From: a virus
Strand: one strand, 5' to 3'
DNA length: 21,084 nucleotides
Virus record (IMG/VR): IMGVR_UViG_3300010370_000296
Location: 1-21,084 of that record
The notes under the pieces are model-generated. The model was not told where the DNA came from, searched no databases, and worked only from the letters and a program-made list of their open reading frames with translations. Below, piece by piece: positions 1-6,902 of this stretch. Positions within the stretch are counted from its first letter, which is position 1, and each line of letters opens with the position of its first letter. The position numbers and the translations under genes are program-made.

Positions 1-845
1 GCCCTTGAAGATCTTGTTTTTAAATCAGTCGTACCGGTAGACCTAGCTAGGTCTGACATAGAATATCTAAAATTAGATAAGGATGACCTTGCGTTGCCAA
101 TGGCAGCACCGCCAACCTCCATTGGAACCATCATGGTAACTAGGTTAATAGTGGAGTCTTTAACGAAGTCCGTAACTACGTCTACAGGATTGTACCATTT
201 GACCTTAGAATCGTCTCTACCGCCAAAAATTGGATCAACTATAGCTTTCTGGCCAACATACATTGCTGGCAGCTCATAGGGCATTCTACGAGCCATAGAG
301 ACCAAACGGGATTGAGCTTCTTCTCGGAAACCCCATATTCCCGCAGTCTCGTATTCTATGCCCTTACCACTCTTGCTGATTTCTCCAGCAGTCCAGTGAT
401 AGCCTCTATCTGTATGCTTAATAACACCGGTAGTTAGTTTACCTTCTGATGTTTCAAAAACAAGCCTTGAATAAGGATCTATTTGATCAGGGGTATTTCC
501 ATCTATCATTCGGCTAACGCCAGAAAGTTCGTCAAACTCTCTTCTGATTTTAGGAAATACATTAACAATATTTGAAGCAAATCTGCTTGCTCCACTATCC
601 GCTCTGTCCTGAACTGTTTTGGCTAGTTTTAAGCCACCTTGTTTTGTTATCTTAGACAAAACAAAAGCTGAAGCCATGGTAGTGGCTGCGGTAGATACAA
701 ATCTTAAAACAGGGTGATTATTTAAGGCCTTTGAGATAAAAGACGAATTAGGGGCATCGCCCCTTTCTTCGTCTATCATTGTAGGAACATCTCTGGATGT
801 TACGCTATAACCTAAGTTATGAATAGGCCCTGGATCTCTAATCAA
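1..845 (-). CDS. Probable tail tape measure protein, N-terminal part (TTG start)
   Basis: A frame without stops runs from 845 to the window edge, 281 codons, with continuation outside. I place the start at TTG 845, reading MIRDPGPIHNLGYSVTSRDV: AGGA lies 7 bases upstream, and an in-frame TAG lies four codons further up, so no earlier start is possible; the first ATG comes only about 20 codons later. The protein has an Ala/Ser/Thr-rich hydrophobic stretch (TAATTMASAFVLSKI, about residues 50-65), basic helical segments and later KVKWYNPVDVVTDFVKDSTINLVTMMVPMEVGGAAIGN, a second hydrophobic segment. It directly follows the chaperone-like genes, the normal place for the tape measure, which sets tail length. 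A different large tail protein cannot be excluded because most of it is missing. Confidence 0.72.
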   Translation of the reverse strand, partial: MIRDPGPIHNLGYSVTSRDVPTMIDEERGDAPNSSFISKALNNHPVLRFVSTAATTMASAFVLSKITKQGGLKLAKTVQDRADSGASRFASNIVNVFPKIRREFDELSGVSRMIDGNTPDQIDPYSRLVFETSEGKLTTGVIKHTDRGYHWTAGEISKSGKGIEYETAGIWGFREEAQSRLVSMARRMPYELPAMYVGQKAIVDPIFGGRDDSKVKWYNPVDVVTDFVKDSTINLVTMMVPMEVGGAAIGNARSSLSNFRYSMSDLARSTGTTDLKTRSSR

Positions 846-858
846 CTTTGTTTCCTAC

Positions 859-1488
859 CTATTTCATACCCCACAGCTGTTGAGCGATAGGATCTTCATA
901 TTGAGCCTCTCCATCTTTCTTAGAAAGATTATGCCTAGCTGCAGAAATTTTTCTCTTTTGCTCTTCCTCTTCAGGATCAATTAACTGAATCTTTAGATCA
1001 GTAGATTCCATGCCATTGGCATTCTGTTTTATCTCAATAATCTTTTCAGATAAAGCTACTTTTTCTGCTAATTCAGAAAATGTCATATCCTCCAAATCTT
1101 CTGGAGCATATGATGTTATAGTAGCCAAAACAAAGGCTTTCATTAAATTCTTAACATCATTTGCTTCAACTCTTTTTTCTTCAAGAATTCTTTTAGCAAT
1201 CGATGCGCTAAAGAAGCCGGAAATATCAAGTATTTCCGAAGAGAGGTTAGCAACTATACCGGGAGGTATTGTCATAGTGTCAAAACCCTCTGGGTATATG
1301 ACAGCATATTCGAGTATGATGTCTTCTATGTCAGAGGAGTCAATATCTTCTAACGTTTTTAGATAAAGAATTTTATCATATTCTTTAAAAGTTAATTCTC
1401 TAAAAACAACAGTTTGATTTTTTATATCAACACTATAAATGTTGCCGTATTTATTTTTTAAAGAAAAAATAATATCAGCTGTTAACAT
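859..1488 (-). CDS. Tail assembly chaperone-like protein B
   Basis: A 209-residue protein whose first 100 residues match residues 80-185 of protein A. The rest is helical and charged (NLMKAFVLATITSYAPEDLEDM, ALSEKIIEIKQNANGM), ending with SKKDGEAQYEDPIAQQLWGMK. The ATG lies 1 base after A's stop (TAA A ATG); the nearest ribosome-like site, GAGG, is about 15 bases away, too far, so translation probably depends on A being read. An Ala/Glu-rich helical end joined to a small globular domain is usual for such chaperones. The tape-measure-like gene begins 13 bases after its stop. Function is by position and homology to A. Confidence 0.65.
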   Translation of the reverse strand: MLTADIIFSLKNKYGNIYSVDIKNQTVVFRELTFKEYDKILYLKTLEDIDSSDIEDIILEYAVIYPEGFDTMTIPPGIVANLSSEILDISGFFSASIAKRILEEKRVEANDVKNLMKAFVLATITSYAPEDLEDMTFSELAEKVALSEKIIEIKQNANGMESTDLKIQLIDPEEEEQKRKISAARHNLSKKDGEAQYEDPIAQQLWGMK

Positions 1489-1489
1489 T

Positions 1490-2047
1490 TTATAACTGTC
1501 TTACCTCTAGGGCTACGAAACCGGAAGCTTCTAGTACTTCTTGCGATATTAATGATGGCAGTCCGGCCATAAAGCCAACAGAGTTATTTTTATCAAATCT
1601 AGGATAGAGCATGCATAGTTCTGCTATGGTTTCTTCGTTCCATAGATTTGCCTCTGCAGTAGAAAGCTGTCCAGATTGTACTAGCTGCTCCATTTTTTTG
1701 ACGATCTGCTTATATTCTGCTCTATTTAATACTCTCCAGACAACATGCTTATCGTATGTAATTGAAGTTACATAAATGTCGCCATATTGCTTTTTCCACT
1801 CTTTAACAAGACCGGCCTTGGGACCATTTTTCCAAATTTCCTCTTCATCCGGCACTTCTTCTATGTCAGTATACTGCTTGTCTTCGTTGTCGTCGGCAAT
1901 GTCGTCTAGGAATTGCTGATCATCCTCAAGCTCAACATCAATAGCATTAGGATCATCTGATCCAGTCAATGTGAAGTTAATTTCTTGAGCGCTTGTAGTG
2001 TCTTCAATCTCTAGATTTTGCAAAACAACTTTTCTTTTACTATCCAT
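1490..2047 (-). CDS. Tail assembly chaperone-like protein A
   Basis: A 185-residue protein with AAGGAG 6 bases before ATG. Residues 1-70 are strongly acidic (VELEDDQQFLDDIADDNEDK) and probably disordered. The folded part (80-185) is homologous by eye to the next gene: KKQYGDIYVTSITYDKHVVW (85-104) to KNKYGNIYSVDIKNQTVVF, NRAEYKQIVKKM to TFKEYDKI, and YPRFDKNNSVGFMAGLPSLI...EASGF to YPEGFDTMTIPPGIVANLSS...DISGF. Position just before the long gene at 845 fits a tail-assembly chaperone, which guides tape measure and tube assembly and is absent from the virion. In many phages the two products come from a frameshift; here they are two separate genes. Confidence 0.65.
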   Translation of the reverse strand: MDSKRKVVLQNLEIEDTTSAQEINFTLTGSDDPNAIDVELEDDQQFLDDIADDNEDKQYTDIEEVPDEEEIWKNGPKAGLVKEWKKQYGDIYVTSITYDKHVVWRVLNRAEYKQIVKKMEQLVQSGQLSTAEANLWNEETIAELCMLYPRFDKNNSVGFMAGLPSLISQEVLEASGFVALEVRQL

Positions 2048-2071
2048 GATATCTCCTTAAACTAATCATTG

Positions 2072-2083
2072 TACATTATATCA
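2072..2083 (-). promoter_or_regulatory. Extended -10 promoter candidate (TGATATAATGTA)
   Basis: The same 12 bases as at 20609-20620, ending 24 bases before the ATG at 2047, in the short gap after tube gene 3. TGATATAAT fits the extended -10 consensus perfectly; no -35 box is evident. It may drive the chaperone and tape-measure genes. Confidence 0.55.
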
Positions 2084-2086
2084 TAA

Positions 2087-3088
2087 TCATATGATAGGGG
2101 CTAAACCACCTAACGTTTGACCCCAATTTGTTACATAATTTAAATTCTCCGCAATTGCCAAAGGAGCCAATGGACCAGAAGACACATTTGCAGCAGATGC
2201 CCTCTTTATGAAAGTCGTATCCACTTCTGTAAAATAATGGTCTCTTGCCATAAATTGATATGTCTCCACAACCGGCTGCCCACCGGGCGCATAGACTGTC
2301 GACATATTAATTAAATTGACTTCTTGAACAACAATTTTCATTGGAGAACTTAAAGAAGTAGACTTTACAACTCTTTGATTAACATCTGACAACATTGTTC
2401 TAGACAAATTATCTAGGGAGCCATTAAATTCTACATCATTTGTATCTGTTTGAAACAGATTTTTTGGCGACAAAGCCACCTCTTCCATGCCATAAACTAT
2501 AACAAAGTTAAATGGCGGATGAGCGCTAAAAATATTCTTATCAGAATCTAAAACATTTTTAGCAAAAGGGTCTTCTGTGATTCTATCTAATTGGCCCATT
2601 TCCCAATATTTATTCATTAAAGCTTCGTCTTCTTCTGTTTCTAACTGACTTCTTAAATTAGATAATATTCTTCCAGGAGCTCTTTTGTCTGTTGCCAATT
2701 CAGATCTTGTTATTGCAGCTTTTTCTAAAAGATCTGTCATCCTTCTGGGATATCTTGTATATAGGGCGATTTCTCCAGTTATAATTCTGGTACCATACAT
2801 TATGGCATCGTAATTGTACGACCAGAAACCATACAGTGGCTGCTTTTCCTGGCGCACATTAAAAGCAAAAGTTGCTATATCTAATTCATCATCAGGATGG
2901 AACAAACCATCAATAAAGATTCTAATATCTTCTCCGCTGAAATAATAATCATAATAATTACTAAATCTTTTATCGGTATTAGTTCCGCCACTCCAAGTTA
3001 AATCGAGCTTTTCGTTTACAGGATTAAATTCTTTTCTAGCATTATTTGAAAATACCCCCGGCATAACCTGGGCAATTGGTGCTGGCAT
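2087..3088 (-). CDS. Divergent tail-tube-like protein (tube paralogue 3)
   Basis: A 333-residue protein with AAAGG before the ATG. Its core lines up with tubes 1 and 2: YYFSGEDIRIFIDG (48-61) with the FSGAD motif, TFAFNVRQEKQPLYGFWS (73-90) with the SVTREKAPIY motif, RIITGEIALYTRYPR (101-115) with GSLIFTVF, and HPPFNFVIVYG (190-200) with PPFDITITF. A late VQEVNLINMSTVY and TYQFMARD match FGVELLNEG and TYVARE. A charged insert of roughly 70 residues (about 121-190, helical) and a C-terminal extension set it apart. Such tube-fold proteins with inserts occur as tube initiators or baseplate-hub parts; that role is inferred. The tandem order of three related genes indicates duplication. Confidence 0.75.
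   Translation of the reverse strand: MPAPIAQVMPGVFSNNARKEFNPVNEKLDLTWSGGTNTDKRFSNYYDYYFSGEDIRIFIDGLFHPDDELDIATFAFNVRQEKQPLYGFWSYNYDAIMYGTRIITGEIALYTRYPRRMTDLLEKAAITRSELATDKRAPGRILSNLRSQLETEEDEALMNKYWEMGQLDRITEDPFAKNVLDSDKNIFSAHPPFNFVIVYGMEEVALSPKNLFQTDTNDVEFNGSLDNLSRTMLSDVNQRVVKSTSLSSPMKIVVQEVNLINMSTVYAPGGQPVVETYQFMARDHYFTEVDTTFIKRASAANVSSGPLAPLAIAENLNYVTNWGQTLGGLAPII
3060..3073 (-). repeat. Short direct repeat copy 2 (A-Q-V-M-P coding)
   Basis: Second copy of the 14 bases seen at 3123-3136, encoding AQVMP in the N-terminus of tube gene 3 (MPAPIAQVMPGVFSN). Tube gene 2 ends PAQVMPPGRLHL. Confidence 0.7.
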
Positions 3089-3100
3089 ATCTTTACCTTT

Positions 3101-3898
3101 CTATAGGTGTAATCTTCCAGGTGGCATAACCTGGGCTGGAACTGTGGGTTTATTATATTTTGTATTATAATAAGCTGTTTCTTCAGCTTGGCTTTGTAAC
3201 TCAGCAAGATCAGTTATAATCAAATCGCCAAAAACATTTGTACTAATTTGATCCCTAGCCTTCATTTCATCTGTATAAGAAGTATCTCTTGATAAAGTGC
3301 TGTCATTCGGCATTCTTACTAGGGGTTGTATTCCTCTGGCCATGTAAGTGTAGGTCTGCTCTGTAATTAAGTCGTCTACAGATAAAGTTTGGCCTTCGTC
3401 AACTATTGTTACTCCGAATATTTTCATTTTTGAACCGAGACCGTATTCATTGAAAAATGTAATAACAATATCAAATGGCGGCAACATGTCCGCTAGAGGG
3501 GCAAAGTATCCAGTTTTTCTTGCCAGATATTGCTTAAACTCTTTTATTCTATAAAAAGCGTATTCGTTAAATACTGTAAAGATGAGGCTGCCAGCTATAG
3601 TTCTTCCACCCTTAATAAAGCCCCGAACATTAACGTGGCCAAGAGTTCTTACTGGGGAATTTTCTCTGTGGACAGAATATGATATAGTCTGTAACTCTCC
3701 TAGATTTATAGAATCGCCTTGAGACTCAACATTTCCATCTGGACCGATAATAGGCAAAACGATTGTCGCAACAGCGTCTGCCCCAGAGTATGACATTGTT
3801 GATAGATATTTTTCCCAGTCATAAAGGTCATTGCCACTTTGCTGAACTGCTTCTTCTTGTTTACTTTTTCTAAAAGTAAATGTTTTAATTTCTGCCAT
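3101..3898 (-). CDS. Tail-tube-like protein (tube paralogue 2)
   Basis: I start this at MAEIKTFTFRKSKQEE (265 residues), with GGAG 7 bases before the ATG; an upstream ATG at 3943 would begin inside the terminator stem and add a hydrophobic leader of no apparent use. The tube pattern is clear: MSYSGADAVATIVLP (35-49), ISYSVHRENSPVRTLGHVN (72-90), RTIAGSLIFTVFNEY (99-113), LPPFDIVITFFNEYG (139-153), IFGVTIVDEGQ (160-170) and YTYMARGIQPL (183-193). It is homologous to tube 1 by eye over its whole core, with a longer N-terminus and a 60-residue C-terminal extension ending PAQVMPPGRLHL. In contractile tails, extra tube-fold proteins often form the baseplate-proximal tube or hub ring, so that role is likely. 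Confidence 0.78.
   Translation of the reverse strand: MAEIKTFTFRKSKQEEAVQQSGNDLYDWEKYLSTMSYSGADAVATIVLPIIGPDGNVESQGDSINLGELQTISYSVHRENSPVRTLGHVNVRGFIKGGRTIAGSLIFTVFNEYAFYRIKEFKQYLARKTGYFAPLADMLPPFDIVITFFNEYGLGSKMKIFGVTIVDEGQTLSVDDLITEQTYTYMARGIQPLVRMPNDSTLSRDTSYTDEMKARDQISTNVFGDLIITDLAELQSQAEETAYYNTKYNKPTVPAQVMPPGRLHL
3123..3136 (-). repeat. Short direct repeat copy 1 (A-Q-V-M-P coding)
   Basis: GGCATAACCTGGGC on the plus strand, at the end of tube gene 2. The same 14 bases occur 63 bases away at 3060-3073, at the start of tube gene 3, in the same frame. Confidence 0.7.
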
Positions 3899-3917
3899 TA
3901 AAATCTCCAAAAAATAA

Positions 3918-3951
3918 ATAAGTGCATGGAAGATACCTCCCATGCACTTAT
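3918..3951 (-). terminator. Intrinsic terminator between tube genes 1 and 2
   Basis: A perfect 12-base inverted repeat (ATAAGTGCATGG) with a 10-base loop is followed on the minus strand by TTTATTTTTT. The U-rich stretch runs into the ribosome site of tube gene 2 (GGAGATTTT). It would cut expression of the downstream tube paralogues relative to tube 1. Confidence 0.85.
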
Positions 3952-3971
3952 TCTGGCGACACTAAAAATTA

Positions 3972-4634
3972 TCAGGGTCTAATAATTGTTGTATTCAATC
4001 CTTCAGGTGGTATTCCTACCAAGTTGGTTGGATCAACAAGAGTGTCATTTCTAATTGTGTACATGGGACCAAGTTCACGAGCAACATAGGTCATAGTTTC
4101 TTCAATGACAATGTCGTCCATGGAAGCGCCAGAACCTTCGTTAAGAAGCTCTACGCCGAATATTGATCTGACAGCTGCCTGACCATACTCATTGGCAAAT
4201 GTTATAGTAATGTCAAATGGTGGAATTTGGTCAGCGTAGAAAGGAACCTTTTTTACAACGCCAGTCTTCTGTTCGTTGACATCAGCAATACCTCTTCTAT
4301 GACCATTGTCGCCAGGAAGTGTATTGTGGCTTCTAGTGTAGAAGTCCATTGGTCTATTTTGCGAATAGTTCTGATCTAACATCTTATATAGAGCTGGACG
4401 ATCAAATACTGTGAAAATCAATGAACCAGCTATACCTCTTTTGCCTCTTGAGAAAGAGCGAGGATTGGGTGATCCCATGGTGTAGATTGGAGCCTTTTCT
4501 CTAGTGACGGAGAAGGTGATACCCGAAAGCGCACCTATTTCCACTCCACCAAATGTAGCTACAATGTCTGCACCTGAGAATGTGGTATAAGTATTAAGAT
4601 ACTTATTTACTGATGTATATTCCTCTGCGGCCAT
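3972..4634 (-). CDS. Tail tube protein (tube paralogue 1)
   Basis: A 220-residue protein with a very strong ribosome site (AGGAGGG, 9 bases before ATG). It has the tube-type beta-barrel pattern: TTFSGADIVATFGGVEIG (17-34), ITFSVTREKAPIYTMGS (39-55), RGIAGSLIFTVFDRPAL (66-82), IPPFDITITFANEYG (137-151), IFGVELLNEGSG (158-169) and MTYVARELGP (181-190). This order directly after sheath 2 fits the main tail tube, which forms the rigid inner conduit for DNA. Two paralogues follow. A hairpin terminator lies just after its stop, so this gene is separated transcriptionally from the next ones. Relatively G/C-rich codons fit abundant expression. Confidence 0.82.
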   Translation of the reverse strand: MAAEEYTSVNKYLNTYTTFSGADIVATFGGVEIGALSGITFSVTREKAPIYTMGSPNPRSFSRGKRGIAGSLIFTVFDRPALYKMLDQNYSQNRPMDFYTRSHNTLPGDNGHRRGIADVNEQKTGVVKKVPFYADQIPPFDITITFANEYGQAAVRSIFGVELLNEGSGASMDDIVIEETMTYVARELGPMYTIRNDTLVDPTNLVGIPPEGLNTTIIRP

Positions 4635-4662
4635 TTTGTTTTACCCTCCTAATCGGTAATTA

Positions 4663-5925
4663 TTATAGATTAATGGCTACTCTGACTTCGATCTCTTTGA
4701 GTTCGAAGGCAGGTGTTAAAATGAGGTCTACAATCGCCTTGTTTTCATTTGGTATGTACGAGACTGTAAAGTCACTACCAAGCAGGGCTCCTACAATTTG
4801 CATTCCTCTCAAGCCAGAAGTGATTGCTGTCTCCATCGCATTTCTTGTTTGAATGTTTGATGGTTCGCCAACAAATCTCTGGCAGGCTTGTCTTACAACT
4901 GATGTGGCGTCGTCTATGATTCTCTTTGTTGAGAGACGGGTATAGTCCGATGTTGCCCAACCAAATGTTAAACCTTCTCCGAATACTGGAATCTTATTAA
5001 AGTTAATGACAACAGTATTAACACCCTTAGCAGCGAGAGCAGCCTGCTGAGTTCTAGAAGGAGCATAACGAACAGCCTCTACATTGTAGAGAGCCTTATT
5101 TACTAGTGAACTATATGAAGGAAGCAAGCTTAAAGCGCCAGCAACATGAGCGGCGCCGTTAGCGTAACCAAACTCTGTTGTTCCAGACTGATAGTTTACG
5201 GGCTTGATTTCCGCAGCGACTACAACCACATATGGGCCAACTTCCTTGAAGGAAGCGCTAGCATTTCTGTCGGGAAGATCTGTCAGTGCCAAATGTGTAG
5301 AAACTTGACCAGGAGTCATAGTTTCTGTTGTTGAATAGTATGGACTAACTCCCATGATTGCGATGCAAGGGTTGATGTTTTCAGAAATATCCTTCACCTT
5401 TGCAGCTACCTGATAGGCCCAGTTGCTTGATACGGTTGACGTATTGTCTGCAACGAAGCCAATTTTTGCGTCATCGCTGGGCGTAGCTGGGCTCTGCCAA
5501 TCGTCTGGGTGAGCGCCTCTTCCCCAAGGAATAATAATGTCGGGAATAGCAGCTTCTGCTGCAATAAAGGCAGCGTCGAAAACCGAGCCACCATAACTTA
5601 CGCTAGTTACAGTTCCAGTGGCTGCAGGGCTATCCGTATCAGTGTCCCACTTTGTATCAGAAGGAAGTGGTACAATATAAATTCTTCCAGCTCCAGCCAA
5701 AACTAGCTCTAGATATGCACGGTGAGCGTCTGATCCATCTCCAAAAGCGGTGATTACATCAGCCTCGTTAGTTACTCTTACAACGTCAAGATCTGCTACT
5801 GAACCAGTATTGTTAGCCGTGCTACGACGTGCTATCGCTACTATTCTAGGACCAACAGGTGTATCCTGACGCGACACACTGTAGAAGCGATCTCTAATTA
5901 ATGTTTTTACTCCAGGTATAGCCAT
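4663..5925 (-). CDS. Tail sheath protein 2
   Basis: A 420-residue sheath-like protein with GGAGG before the ATG. The N-terminus (MAIPGVKTLIRDRFYSVSR) is of the type that links sheath subunits. Residues 26-85 (GPRIVAIARRSTAN, ADVITAFGDGSDAHRAYLE, AGAGRIYIVPLPSD) and 130-260 follow the sheath core, with NGAAHVAGALSLLPSYSS (256-273) and ALAAKGVNTVVINFN (296-310). The C-terminal part (RIIDDATSVVRQACQRFVGEP, GMQIVGALLGSDFTVSYIPNENK) is the family's interlocking domain. It is shorter than sheath 1, lacks its Ig-like domain, and is richer in G+C, suggesting it is the abundant sheath. It lies directly upstream of the tube genes, the usual sheath-tube pairing. Confidence 0.85.
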   Translation of the reverse strand: MAIPGVKTLIRDRFYSVSRQDTPVGPRIVAIARRSTANNTGSVADLDVVRVTNEADVITAFGDGSDAHRAYLELVLAGAGRIYIVPLPSDTKWDTDTDSPAATGTVTSVSYGGSVFDAAFIAAEAAIPDIIIPWGRGAHPDDWQSPATPSDDAKIGFVADNTSTVSSNWAYQVAAKVKDISENINPCIAIMGVSPYYSTTETMTPGQVSTHLALTDLPDRNASASFKEVGPYVVVVAAEIKPVNYQSGTTEFGYANGAAHVAGALSLLPSYSSLVNKALYNVEAVRYAPSRTQQAALAAKGVNTVVINFNKIPVFGEGLTFGWATSDYTRLSTKRIIDDATSVVRQACQRFVGEPSNIQTRNAMETAITSGLRGMQIVGALLGSDFTVSYIPNENKAIVDLILTPAFELKEIEVRVAINL

Positions 5926-5963
5926 ATTGGTTTCAATCCTCCAAATAATAAACTTTTTTGAAT

Positions 5964-5978
5964 CTTCAGTTATAGTAA
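5964..5978 (-). promoter_or_regulatory. Divergent TACTAT-type element upstream of sheath 2
   Basis: The minus strand reads TTACTATAACTGAAG in the 112-base gap before sheath 2, resembling the TTACTATTAAAATAG element at 13704 and 17334 but 47 bases from the start rather than about 31. A TTGTTT lies 18 bases before TATAAC, so an ordinary sigma-70 promoter is also possible here. It fits a gap preceding highly expressed tail genes. Confidence 0.35.
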
Positions 5979-6037
5979 CACATAACTTATAAAAACAACT
6001 ACAAAGTTAAACTGGCAGGATTTTTCTATACACCATT

Positions 6038-6901
6038 TCAGACGTTAGGGGTTGCAGTCTGGAATAGATCGATAATATTTCCAGTTGTACCCTCATAATT
6101 AGGGGTAGCTAACTGATCTCTAAGCAACTGCTTTTCGTATGCCATCCAGGTTCTGGCGTCAACTGAAATCTTCTCAATTCTTCTATTGGATATTGCAAAC
6201 GTCTTTTCTGTAGTTAACATATATGTAACAGTTCTTTTATGAACATCTTTTCCTTCACGATTAATCTCGGAATCAGACAAACGTCTAGAATAGACTAATT
6301 CAGACGCTCCGGCGGATTTGAAAATTGATGTATATTCCAACATGAAATCTTCAAATGCCTCAATTACTTGATCGCACAAAACTGCTGCATCTAGATCATC
6401 CCTAGTTGTGGCGCCATTAGTGCCCTGAAAAGTTCCAACTTTAGACATGACAGTAAAACCAACAATATTTTGAAAACGTTGGCCATAAATAGTCACTGTG
6501 TTAGATAGCACATTTTGTCTCATTCTTGGCTTTGGCTCTGTTGTATGAGCCTTTCTTAACTCTAAGTGATATCCTATGATTGCAGGGAACTCATCAAGGC
6601 CAACATAGGTTGAAGACGGGGCAGAAGAGAGATCTCCAGAAGTAACGTCGGTTCCACCATTATCTTTATAGGTTACAGAAGTTTCTCTATTTACACTTAG
6701 TGGCAATATTGGTATTGCTGGATAACTTTCTTCCCAAAGTTTTTTAACTAAAGTGATAAAATCTAAATAACTTAAATTACCAGAATATACTTCCTCTACA
6801 CCATCTTGATCTAATCTTCTATATCCAGGGGCTTGAAGCTGAGGATAACCATATCTAAGGTTTTCTGAAAAACTAGGAAAATCTCTATTAATGTATGCCA
6901 T
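6038..6901 (-). CDS. Probable tail terminator or neck protein
   Basis: A 287-residue protein starting 1 base after the sheath 1 stop; its ribosome site AGGAGC is made of sheath 1's last Gly-Ala codons. A hydrophilic N-terminus is followed by YSGNLSYLDFITLVKKLWEESYP, then a helix-strand region (IIGYHLELRKAHTTEPKPRMRQ, TVTIYGQRFQNIVGFTVMSKVG) and DQVIEAFEDFMLEYTSIFKSAGASELVYSRRLSDSE with HKRTVTYMLTTEKTFAI. The fold pattern and position between two sheath genes fit a tail terminator or sheath-collar protein, whose ring caps the finished tail and joins it to the head. No diagnostic motif was recognised, so this is position-led. The downstream gap holds a possible promoter. Confidence 0.65.
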   Translation of the reverse strand: MAYINRDFPSFSENLRYGYPQLQAPGYRRLDQDGVEEVYSGNLSYLDFITLVKKLWEESYPAIPILPLSVNRETSVTYKDNGGTDVTSGDLSSAPSSTYVGLDEFPAIIGYHLELRKAHTTEPKPRMRQNVLSNTVTIYGQRFQNIVGFTVMSKVGTFQGTNGATTRDDLDAAVLCDQVIEAFEDFMLEYTSIFKSAGASELVYSRRLSDSEINREGKDVHKRTVTYMLTTEKTFAISNRRIEKISVDARTWMAYEKQLLRDQLATPNYEGTTGNIIDLFQTATPNV

Positions 6902-6902
6902 A

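Noticed and set aside
1010-1366. Plus-strand open frame of 118 codons opposite chaperone-like gene B
   Set aside because: It is antisense to a real coding frame, and its Ser-rich translation is typical of a shadow frame.
1486-1503. Programmed frameshift joining chaperone-like genes A and B
   Set aside because: Only about four codons are open in B's frame upstream of its ATG, no slippery heptamer is present, and an ATG is available. Coupled reinitiation is simpler, though not excluded.
3016-3207. Minus-strand open frame overlapping the tube 2 / tube 3 junction
   Set aside because: It lies in another frame across two recognised genes, and its translation is basic and featureless.
3896-3943. 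Upstream ATG at 3943 as the start of tube gene 2
   Set aside because: It would begin inside the terminator stem and add a 15-residue hydrophobic leader; the ATG at 3898 has GGAG at a normal distance.
5998-6009. AACTACAAAGTT inverted repeat as a terminator before sheath 2
   Set aside because: Only a 4-base A/T-rich stem forms, too weak to call a terminator, even with T's following on the minus strand.
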